Part shown: one piece after another, positions 32,938 to 39,883 of the stretch
Layout of the letters: each line of letters begins with the position of its first letter
How positions within the stretch are numbered: position 1 is the stretch's first letter
NCBI RefSeq assembly: GCF_002283365.1
Contig: NZ_MQWD01000001.1
Location: 3,996,711-4,060,710, forward strand
Direction of reading: 5' to 3'
From: Rubrivirga marina
GTDB lineage: Bacteria; Bacteroidota; Rhodothermia; Rhodothermales; Rubricoccaceae
Length of the DNA: 64,000 nt
Position numbers and translations under genes: made by a program
Notes under the pieces: generated by a model
Told to the model about the DNA's origin: nothing
What the model saw: only the letters and a program-made list of their open reading frames with translations
Database searches by the model: none

Positions 32938-33489
32938 ATGCCCCCCCGGCTCTCCCTCTTCCTGCTCCTCGCCGTCGCAGCTTGCCAGTCGGGGGACCGT
33001 TCGCCCCCCCCGACTGAGGCGGCCGCCCCCGCCTCGGCAGAGGTCCGGACCGACACCCCCCGGGTCGCGACGCCGCCGACGCCGTTCGACGCGGCCGAGG
33101 CCGTGTTCGACACGACGGAGCCGCCGGAGACCGTCGTCGAGATTCCTCCGACGCCGCCGTCGAGGCGGCCGGACCCGGCCCCGCGCCCCTCCCCTCCGAC
33201 GCCCGTGCCGCAGGGCCCCGCCGGAAACTGCGACGTCCGCCGGACCGAGAGCTTCTGCTTCACCTACACCGGCGACGGCTGGACGCCCGAGACCGCCCGC
33301 GCCCAGTGCGCGAGCGCGCCCGACGCGTCGTTCTCCGCCGGCGCCTGCCCGACGACCGCGCGCATCGCCACGTGCACGTTCACGCGCGACTCGGCGCCGG
33401 GCCGCGAGATCGTCTACACATACTACAGCCCGTACGACCCGACGCTGGCGGCGCTCGCGTGCCCCGGCACGTTCGAGCGGATCGAATAG
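32938..33489 (+). CDS. Pro-rich lipoprotein
   Basis: A 183-residue predicted lipoprotein (LLLAVAACQSGD, lipobox VAAC at residues 13-16) with a Pro/Ala/Thr-rich disordered middle (about 25-95). A Cys-containing C-terminal domain (CDVRRTESFCFTYTGDGWT...AQCAS...GACPTTARIATCTF) has six or so cysteines that could form disulfides. No family is recognised. It lies 9 bp after the flavoprotein gene, likely translationally coupled. Its last 67 bp overlap, tail to tail, the 3' end of a response regulator gene on the minus strand. Confidence 0.72.
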   Translation: MPPRLSLFLLLAVAACQSGDRSPPPTEAAAPASAEVRTDTPRVATPPTPFDAAEAVFDTTEPPETVVEIPPTPPSRRPDPAPRPSPPTPVPQGPAGNCDVRRTESFCFTYTGDGWTPETARAQCASAPDASFSAGACPTTARIATCTFTRDSAPGREIVYTYYSPYDPTLAALACPGTFERIE

Positions 33490-34118
33490 GCGTGGCCCCG
33501 GTCCTCGCTCACGCGGCTGGAGCGGATGAGCCCGAGGCCCCAGCCGTGCGCGAGCGCCTCGTACCACGAGCTGGCGCCGAGCTTGACGTAGAGTCCCGAG
33601 AGAACCTCCATGGCTGACTCCGCGCTCGTCCCGAGGGAGAGCGCGAGCGTTTCGGGCCGACCGCCCGTCGCGAAGTGCCGGAGCGCCTCCGACTCGTCGG
33701 CCGTCAGGAGCGCAGGCGTGTCGAGGGCAGCGGCGAACCACCGGCTCTCGCCTGCAGCGACTGCCCAAATTGCCTCAGCGATCTCCGAAACGGGCGCCTC
33801 CTTCGAGAGGTACCCGGCGGCGCCGGCCCGGAGGAGGTGGGCCACGTGGACGGGGTCGTTGTGGGACGAGAACGCGAGGACGCGACAGGACCCGGCGGCG
33901 ACCCGCGCGGCCACCTCGACGCCGTCGATCCCGCCGGCCAGTTCGACGTCGAGGACGAGGACGTCGGGCTGGACGGACCGGACGAGGCGGACGGCCTCGG
34001 TGCCCGTGGCCGCCTCCCCGACGACCTCGATGCCCGGGGAGGCCCCGAGGGTGGACCGGAGCAGGGCCCGGAGGAGCGTGTGATCCTCGGCGAGGACGAC
34101 ACGGAGTGGGGTGTTCAT
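33423..34118 (-). CDS. response regulator with degenerate LuxR-type domain
   Basis: A 231-residue response regulator. The receiver domain is intact: acidic pair in VVLAEDHTLL, phospho-acceptor Asp57 in PDVLVLDVELAGGIDG, and Lys in AGYLSKEAP. The C-terminal helix-turn-helix region aligns with that of the neighbouring NarL-like regulator through KLGASSWYEALAHGWGLGLI. The recognition segment is SLGTSAESAMEVLSGLY, lacking the S-P-x-T-V-x-x-H pattern of LuxR/NarL domains, and about 30 extra residues follow. It may be a phosphate sink or protein-binding regulator. It is divergent from the histidine kinase gene. Confidence 0.82.
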   Translation of the reverse strand: MNTPLRVVLAEDHTLLRALLRSTLGASPGIEVVGEAATGTEAVRLVRSVQPDVLVLDVELAGGIDGVEVAARVAAGSCRVLAFSSHNDPVHVAHLLRAGAAGYLSKEAPVSEIAEAIWAVAAGESRWFAAALDTPALLTADESEALRHFATGGRPETLALSLGTSAESAMEVLSGLYVKLGASSWYEALAHGWGLGLIRSSRVSEDRGHAYSIRSNVPGHASAASVGSYGL

Positions 34119-34289
34119 CGATTCGTGGGCCGATTCGTGCGAGTGCCACAGTGTATCCCGCTGCCCTGGGTGTGCCATGGGCGTGGCCCGGGATCGCGGC
34201 TGTGCTTCCTGCACTAGTGCCCTAGCCCCCGGAACAGACGCCCGGGAGGGCGCCGGTCCGACTACCTTCCTCCCCCGACCCCACCCACT

Positions 34290-35504
34290 GTGCCCCGCCC
34301 GGCCCCTCGTCTCCCATCAGTTCGCTGCCTCGCTGCGCTCAGCTTGCTCTTCGCCGCGTGGATCATGAGTCTGCCCGCTCTGGCTCAATCGAGTTCGGGC
34401 GGTGTGGTTGTGGCCGGATCCGGTCTCGATGGACAGACAAACACCCTGTTCCGGTTTGAGGTGATCGAGAACGGGGTCGTCCGCATCGAGGATATGGGAA
34501 AGGCCACCGGACCGATCGATCCCAGGGACGGGCCGCCTGTGATGCCGGATTCTGCGCGCTCTGAGATGAGCCTATCCGAAGCGACGATGTCGTTGATCCT
34601 CGAGCGGATGCAGGAGGCGAACAGCGACGGACCACCTTCACGCCAGTTTGGTTTTCATCTCGAACGTGAGCGTTTGCGGCTCCAATTCGACCAGGGCCTC
34701 CCCATCTGGTTGGCAGTCCTAGGGACAATCGCTCTTCTGGGGACTGGCGGCACGGTTGTCGGCATTGCCCTGACGCGGAAGGAACGGAGGCGCTTGGCGG
34801 AGGAGGCAGCTTCCCGACAGCGCGCCCTGCATGCTCGTGAAGCCGAGCGGACGCGGATCGCACGCGAGCTCCACGACGGCCCACTCCAAGATGTCCACGC
34901 GCTGCGGCTTCTCTCCGGTACACAGAACGATGTGCTCGGGGAGGAGGCAGGCCGCATCGCACGCGAGCTCCGCGCGATCGCTGAGGGGCTACGACCGCCG
35001 GCTCTCGGCCGGTTTGGGCTCGCGGCAGCCCTCTCCGCCCACGCGAACCGGGTGAAGGAGCGGCACAAGGACGTGGCGGTCGCCCTCGATCTGGACGAGG
35101 ACGACACGGGGCCGAACGCGATCCCCGACGTCGCACGCTCGGCCCTCTTCCGCATCGCCCAAGAGTCGATCACGAACGCGATCGAACATGGCAACGCCTC
35201 CCGAATCTTAGTCCGCCTCGATCTACCGGAAGCCGGGGGCCCCATCGTGCTCGACATCCAGGACAACGGCGAAGGCTTCCCCTGGGCGACCACTCTGCCG
35301 GACTTCGCTGCGCTCGCCGATGACGGCCACTTCGGCCTCGTCGGCATGCACGAACGCGTCGCGGCCATCGGCGGCACCCTCGTCATGGACTCCAACGGAC
35401 TCGACGGCCGAGGCGCCCACGTTCGCGTCACTCTTCCCGACCTCCGCCGTATGGGCCTCTCGGACCCGCCGGTCCATCGCCCGCGCCACTTCGTCCCCGC
35501 CTAG
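34290..35504 (+). CDS. NarX/DesK-type sensor histidine kinase
   Basis: A 404-residue membrane sensor kinase with a signal peptide or first helix (residues 14-33), a periplasmic domain of about 100 residues, a second helix (about 137-162) and a HisKA_3 dimerisation domain with His195 in ARELHDGPLQ. The HATPase domain has SITNAIEHGNASRI (N box), DIQDNGEGFP (G1) and GHFGLVGMHERVAAIGG (G2). The start is GTG at 34290. The first 600 bases are less GC-rich than the neighbours and use more A/T-ending codons, hinting at different ancestry for the sensor part. A response regulator follows 13 bp downstream. Confidence 0.92.
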   Translation: MPRPAPRLPSVRCLAALSLLFAAWIMSLPALAQSSSGGVVVAGSGLDGQTNTLFRFEVIENGVVRIEDMGKATGPIDPRDGPPVMPDSARSEMSLSEATMSLILERMQEANSDGPPSRQFGFHLERERLRLQFDQGLPIWLAVLGTIALLGTGGTVVGIALTRKERRRLAEEAASRQRALHAREAERTRIARELHDGPLQDVHALRLLSGTQNDVLGEEAGRIARELRAIAEGLRPPALGRFGLAAALSAHANRVKERHKDVAVALDLDEDDTGPNAIPDVARSALFRIAQESITNAIEHGNASRILVRLDLPEAGGPIVLDIQDNGEGFPWATTLPDFAALADDGHFGLVGMHERVAAIGGTLVMDSNGLDGRGAHVRVTLPDLRRMGLSDPPVHRPRHFVPA

Positions 35505-35517
35505 CCCGGTCTGGATC

Positions 35518-36132
35518 ATGTCTGCCGTCCCGCCAGTCCGCACCGTCCTGATCGACGATCACCCCGCCCTCCGCGCCGGCGTCCGCGCCGTCCTCGAGCA
35601 GACCGGCCGCATCGAGGTCGTCGCGGAGGCGTCGGATGGGGAGCGCGGCGTGGAGATCTGCCAGCGGCTGGAGCCGAACGTGGTGCTTCTCGACATGGAG
35701 ATGCCGGGGATGGACGGGATCGCCGTGGCCGAGCGCCTCCGCGAACTCGCCGTCCCGACCCGTGTCCTGGCCTACTCCGCTTACGACGACGCGGCTTACG
35801 TCACGGCCATGCTCCAGGCGGGCGCGGCCGGGTACGTCACGAAGGACAAGCCCATGTCGCTCGTGGCCGAGGCCGTCGAGGCCGTCGCCCGCGGCGAGGG
35901 CCGGTGGTTCGTGAGCATCACGCCGCCGAACCCCGTCGACATCCCCATCTCGGACCGGGAACTCGACGTCGTCCGGCTGATGGCCCGGGGACGCGACAAC
36001 AACGAGATCGCCGACGAACTCGGGATCTCCCCCAACACCGTTCGGAACCATGTGTCCGCGGCGTACGAGAAGCTCGGCGTATCCTCTTGGAGGCAGGCCG
36101 TCGCCTGGGCGTGGGAGCACGGGCTCGTGTAA
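35518..36132 (+). CDS. NarL/FixJ-type response regulator
   Basis: A 204-residue regulator with an N-terminal receiver domain (IDDHPALRAGV, phospho-acceptor Asp59 in NVVLLDMEMPGMDG, Lys109 in AGYVTKDKP). A C-terminal LuxR-type DNA-binding domain follows (ISDRELDVVRLMARGRDNNEIADELGISPNTVRNHVSAAYEKLGVSSW, about residues 142-190), with intact recognition helix. It starts 13 bp after the kinase stop, so it is the cognate regulator. Target genes are unknown. Confidence 0.94.
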   Translation: MSAVPPVRTVLIDDHPALRAGVRAVLEQTGRIEVVAEASDGERGVEICQRLEPNVVLLDMEMPGMDGIAVAERLRELAVPTRVLAYSAYDDAAYVTAMLQAGAAGYVTKDKPMSLVAEAVEAVARGEGRWFVSITPPNPVDIPISDRELDVVRLMARGRDNNEIADELGISPNTVRNHVSAAYEKLGVSSWRQAVAWAWEHGLV

Positions 36133-36258
36133 CCAACCGCCCTGAGCGGGTCTCGTCTCGAGCTTGGTGCGTGGGTACTACGGAAATCACGAGTCGCGCG
36201 CCATTGTGTCGGTGCTAGAAGGGGGTAGGCTCTAGTGCCTCACGCTCACGCCCCCACC

Positions 36259-36870
36259 ATGCGCCCACGCTATAGCCTCCTCGCCCTTGCCGCCTTCGGC
36301 GTCCTCTTCGCCGGGTGTGACACGGCCCCCACCGCTTCGGACACGGCTGAGACCGTCCGCCTCGACGTCCAGGCCGCGCCCACGGGCGACGTCCTGTACG
36401 ACCTCACGCCCCTCCGCCAGGGGGAGTCGTTCGACGTCGCGCTCGACGTCGGCGTCGACGACCTGACGCTCCGATCGACTCGCACGAGCGCCGGCTATGA
36501 GCTCGCATACGTCCCCGGCGAGATCAAGCCCGAAACCGTCGTGGTCTCCTACTTCGCCCACGGCGTCATGGTCGCCCAGTCGACGACCGACGGTGGCGAG
36601 CCAGTCGTCGCTGGCGCGGCCGCGGAGGGCCCCGATTCGTGGCACTACGTCTGGCGCGACGGGTCTTGGATCATCGCCAAGGACTACAACAACGACCTCA
36701 CCAACGGCGACACCACCCCGTTCACGCTTCCCTCGGGCGAGGTCATCGAGGTCTCCGACGTGACGTTCACGCTGGTCGGCCTCGACACGCCGGCCCCGCA
36801 GGGCGTCCGGTTCGACGCGCCGCAACCGGTCGACGTCACCGCCCAGGCCTTCGGGCGCCCGCTCCGGTAA
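36259..36870 (+). CDS. lipoprotein of unknown function
   Basis: A 203-residue predicted lipoprotein (lipobox FAGC in AAFGVLFAGCDTAPT) with one globular domain containing YELAYVPGEIKPETVVVSYFAHGVMVAQSTTDGGEP and SWHYVWRDGSWIIAKDYNND. No family is recognised. ATG at 36259 is preferred to one eight codons upstream because it gives a normal lipoprotein signal. A perfect stem-loop lies 30 bp after the stop. Confidence 0.72.
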   Translation: MRPRYSLLALAAFGVLFAGCDTAPTASDTAETVRLDVQAAPTGDVLYDLTPLRQGESFDVALDVGVDDLTLRSTRTSAGYELAYVPGEIKPETVVVSYFAHGVMVAQSTTDGGEPVVAGAAAEGPDSWHYVWRDGSWIIAKDYNNDLTNGDTTPFTLPSGEVIEVSDVTFTLVGLDTPAPQGVRFDAPQPVDVTAQAFGRPLR

Positions 36871-36900
36871 CGGCCCCGACGGGCCCACCGCACGGTCTCG

Positions 36901-36931
36901 CGAGGCCCCGCTGCTCGGCAGCGGGGCCTCG
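36901..36931 (+). terminator. perfect hairpin terminator after lipoprotein gene
   Basis: CGAGGCCCCGCTGC pairs exactly with GCAGCGGGGCCTCG around a TCG loop, 14 bp of stem, starting 30 bp after the stop at 36870. It also faces the convergent minus-strand gene ending at 36972, so it may act in both directions. Confidence 0.8.
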
Positions 36932-36951
36932 CTCCGTTCTGTCGAGGTCGT

Positions 36952-36971
36952 CCGCCTCGGCGCCAAGGCGG
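36952..36971. repeat. dispersed GC palindrome between convergent genes
   Basis: CCGCCTCGG CGCC AAGGCGG, one mismatch from the family consensus. It directly abuts the stop of the minus-strand gene at 36972. Confidence 0.65.
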
Positions 36972-37601
36972 TCAGAGCGGGAGGACCAGAACGATGCCCG
37001 ACCCGGACACGGCGAGGTCCACCCGGCTGGCGACCTCGGTCAGCGCGCCGAGGCGGTCGCGGGTGCCGAGATACGCGACGCCGTCGAGGACGAACAGCCC
37101 GGCGCCCTGGAGCACGAGTGCGGCGCCGTGCCCACGCCACGCCGCCGGGTTCGCGACGCCACGGCCGGCGACGGCCAACAGCGTGCCGCCGACCGCCGCG
37201 TACCCCACGTTGAGACCGAGGTTGAGGAGGAGCACGTCCGCGTAGCCGTTCTCGGTGGCGAACGCCTGCGCCCAGTCTGCCGAGACATCCCCGAGGCCGG
37301 ACATGAGCCCGACCGTGGCGATGCCTACGTTCACGACGCCCCACGCGCCCGACTGGAGCCCAAACGCCCACCGTCCCGGCTGGTCACCCCGATCCGACGC
37401 CAAGACCAGCGTCGCGCCACCGACGGCGTTCGCCAGCCCCCACGCGCCGACGCGCCACAGGTGGGCCTGCTGGTCCGTGCGGAGCGCCTGGGAGAGCGCC
37501 TCGACGTCGGGCCCCGAGAGGCCGGACTGGCCGGCGGCGACCGGGACGAACGTCAGAAGAGCGGCCGCAACGAGAAATGGGCGGACCCGGGACGGAGGCA
37601 C
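36972..37601 (-). CDS. exported or membrane protein of unknown function
   Basis: A 209-residue protein with an N-terminal signal-like helix (PFLVAAALLTFVPVAAGQSG) and four further hydrophobic segments (about residues 45-65, 80-100, 120-150, 160-200), so probably a small polytopic membrane protein. The motif LWRVGAWGLANAVGGATLVLAS and WAFGLQSGAWGVVNVGIATVGL look like repeated helices, which suggests an internal duplication. No function is recognised. The start is a GTG at 37601; the frame continues upstream without an ATG nearby. It is divergent from fxsA. Confidence 0.65.
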   Translation of the reverse strand: MPPSRVRPFLVAAALLTFVPVAAGQSGLSGPDVEALSQALRTDQQAHLWRVGAWGLANAVGGATLVLASDRGDQPGRWAFGLQSGAWGVVNVGIATVGLMSGLGDVSADWAQAFATENGYADVLLLNLGLNVGYAAVGGTLLAVAGRGVANPAAWRGHGAALVLQGAGLFVLDGVAYLGTRDRLGALTEVASRVDLAVSGSGIVLVLPL

Positions 37602-37647
37602 GGAGGTTCGGGGAGGGCGCGTTCGCTCCAACCCCACCTGCCCGCCC

Positions 37648-38157
37648 GTGTTCGGCCGCCTCCTCCTGCTGTTCCTCATCGTCCCGCTCGTGGACCTCGC
37701 CCTGCTCGTCACGGTCGGCGAGCGGATCGGGCTGCTCCCGACCGTCGGCATCGTGGTGCTGACGGCCGTGGTCGGGTCGTGGCTCGCGCGGCGGGAGGGG
37801 ACGGCGGCGTGGCGGCGCGTCCAGCAGAAGCTGGCGACGGGCGGTGTCCCGGGGCCCGAGCTCATCGACGGGGTCGTGATTCTGGTGGCCGGCACGCTCC
37901 TCCTCACGCCGGGATTCCTGACGGACGTCGCCGGCCTCCTCGGCCTGTTCCCGCCGACGCGGGCGATCGCCCGTCGCAGCATCAAGAAACGGTTTGAGCG
38001 CGCCGTCCGAAGCGGGAGCGTCCGCGTGGTCGCAGGCGGGCCAACGGGCACGCCGTTCGGGCCGTTCGGCGCGGCCCGTCCGCCCGTGGTCGAAGACGCC
38101 GAGGTGATCGACGACGGCTCCGGCACGCCCACCGAGGCCGACTCTCCCACGCGGTAG
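37648..38157 (+). CDS. fxsA: FxsA family membrane protein
   Basis: A 169-residue inner-membrane protein of the FxsA family, named after a protein that relieves exclusion of phage T7 by the F plasmid when overproduced. Family features are FLIVPLVDLALLVTVGERIGLLPTVGIVVLTAVVGSWLARREG (two helices) and GVPGPELIDGVVILVAGTLLLTPGFLTDVAGLLGLFPPTRAIAR. A Pro/Gly-rich cytoplasmic tail ends the protein. The start is GTG at 37648. It is divergent from the preceding membrane protein gene (46 bp). Confidence 0.9.
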   Translation: MFGRLLLLFLIVPLVDLALLVTVGERIGLLPTVGIVVLTAVVGSWLARREGTAAWRRVQQKLATGGVPGPELIDGVVILVAGTLLLTPGFLTDVAGLLGLFPPTRAIARRSIKKRFERAVRSGSVRVVAGGPTGTPFGPFGAARPPVVEDAEVIDDGSGTPTEADSPTR

Positions 38158-38259
38158 CGCCCGCCTCGGCGAGGGGATGGGGACGGTCGTCGGCGCGTGA
38201 GGGTCGCGTCAATCGCGCGGCCGCACCGAACGGGAGCCGCGCCGCGCCGTTGCCGCCGC

Positions 38260-39177
38260 ATGCCGCCCTCCCCGCCGGCCGCCGACGCGGCCCTGTCCGA
38301 CGCCGACCTCCGCCGCGAGCGGACGTGGGGGGTCGCCAACATGCTCGGCGCCGCGCTCGGGTTCAGCCTCATGGGGCTGGGCGTCAAGCTGGCCTCGGCG
38401 ACGTTCCCGGCCATGCAGATCGTGTTCGTCCGGTCGGCCTTCATGACGGCCGTCACGGTCGCCGCTCTCCGCCACGCGGGCGTCTCCCCGCTGGGCGTCG
38501 ACCACCGAACGCTGGCGCTCCGCGGCGTCTTCGGCGCCGTGGCGCTGAGCTTGTTCTACATCGGCATCAGCCGGCTGCCCCTCGGCGACGCCGTCACGAT
38601 CCAGTACACCGCCCCCGTGTGGACCGGGCTCGTCGCGGCACTCCTTCTCGGCGAGCGCCTCCGCCCGATCGTGCTCCTCGGGACGTTCCTGTCGCTGGCC
38701 GGCGTCGTGCTCGTGGCCAAGCCGAGCGCGCTGTTCGGCGCCGACGCCGCGCTCGACGGGTGGGGCGTCGCGGCCGTGGGGAGCGCGGCGGTCCTCTCCG
38801 GGTTCGCGTACACGTTCGTCCGGAAGCTCCGCCAGACCGACCGGCCGATGACCATCATCTTCTACCTCTCGTGGATCGGGCTCGCGGGGGCGGCGCCGTT
38901 CGCGCTCGGCGGCACGTGGGTCTGGCCGACGGGCTGGGACTGGCCGCTCCTCCTCGGCATCGGCCTCGCGACCCACGCCGGGCAGGTCGGGCTGACGAAG
39001 GGGATGGCCCGGCTCGAGGCCGGGACGGCGTCGTCGATCGGCTACCTCCAGGTCGTGCTGGCGTTCGTGTGGGGCGCCCTCGTCCTCCACGACCCGATCG
39101 ACGGCCTGAGCCTGCTGGGCGCCACGCTCGTCGTGTCGAGCGTGCTCCTCGTGGTCCGCCGCGCGCGCTCAGGCTGA
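38260..39177 (+). CDS. DMT-family (EamA) exporter
   Basis: A 305-residue transporter with two EamA repeats and about ten membrane helices: the first repeat from GVANMLGAALGFSLMGLGVKLAS, with the conserved IGISRLPLGDAVTIQYTAPVWTGLVAALLLGERL, and the second with GTASSIGYLQVVLAFVWGALVLHDPIDGLSLLGATLVV. Members export amino acids or other small metabolites or act as nucleotide-sugar carriers; substrate unknown. The ATG 63 bp inside a longer GTG-started frame is preferred since the extension is Arg-rich. Confidence 0.9.
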   Translation: MPPSPPAADAALSDADLRRERTWGVANMLGAALGFSLMGLGVKLASATFPAMQIVFVRSAFMTAVTVAALRHAGVSPLGVDHRTLALRGVFGAVALSLFYIGISRLPLGDAVTIQYTAPVWTGLVAALLLGERLRPIVLLGTFLSLAGVVLVAKPSALFGADAALDGWGVAAVGSAAVLSGFAYTFVRKLRQTDRPMTIIFYLSWIGLAGAAPFALGGTWVWPTGWDWPLLLGIGLATHAGQVGLTKGMARLEAGTASSIGYLQVVLAFVWGALVLHDPIDGLSLLGATLVVSSVLLVVRRARSG

Positions 39178-39233
39178 GGCGGTCCGACTCCCCGACGACG
39201 CCGACACGGAGGCCCGGCCGGCGTGGGCTCTCG

Positions 39234-39833
39234 CTACGCTTCGGGCGAGGGCTCCGTGGCCGGCTCCGGATCGGGCACCGTGGCCGTCGCCTCGCGCGCC
39301 TGCATGGCCTCGTGGAAACGGCCCTGAGTGAGCAAGATCAGCACCACCCCGGCGATGATCGCAACGTCGGCGATGTTGCCGATGGGGAACAGGGCCACGT
39401 TCCGCCCGAATATCTGGCCCTGGTACACGTCGAAGTGGATGAAGTCGACGACGCAGCCGTAGAACAGGCGGTACGAGTCGGGCGGCGACGGCGGGCATTC
39501 GCCGAACGCGACGCCGTAGAACACCCGGTCGATGACGTTCCCGAGCGCGCCGCCGAGCACGAGCGCGAGGGCCATCCGGTACCCGAACGGCGCCCACCGC
39601 ACGCGCCGGAGGTACACGAAGATGAGGACCGTCGCCGCGATCGAGAACAGCGTCAGGAACAGCTTGCTCCCGACCGTCAGCCCGAACGCCATGCCCGGGT
39701 TCTCGGTGAACGTGAACCGGAAGAGCTGCCCGACGACGGGGATCGACTCCCCGAGCTCCATGTTGTACTTGACGACCAGCTTGGTGATCTGGTCGACGAC
39801 GACGAGGGCGAACGTGGCCCAGAGGACGCGCAT
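39234..39833 (-). CDS. lspA: signal peptidase II (prolipoprotein)
   Basis: Inner-membrane aspartic protease that removes lipoprotein signal peptides, needed for the many lipoproteins in this window. The 199-residue protein has four membrane helices. Catalytic Asp residues lie in GGALGNVIDRVFYG (about residue 100) and FPIGNIADVAIIAG (about 155). The start FTENPGMAFGL segment is also typical. A short acidic C-terminal tail is added. It follows ileS on the same strand by 50 bp. Confidence 0.96.
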   Translation of the reverse strand: MRVLWATFALVVVDQITKLVVKYNMELGESIPVVGQLFRFTFTENPGMAFGLTVGSKLFLTLFSIAATVLIFVYLRRVRWAPFGYRMALALVLGGALGNVIDRVFYGVAFGECPPSPPDSYRLFYGCVVDFIHFDVYQGQIFGRNVALFPIGNIADVAIIAGVVLILLTQGRFHEAMQAREATATVPDPEPATEPSPEA

Positions 39834-39883
39834 GGATTCGGTCGGGTGAGGGCGCCCAACGGGCGGAAAGGGACGGGCGGGTC

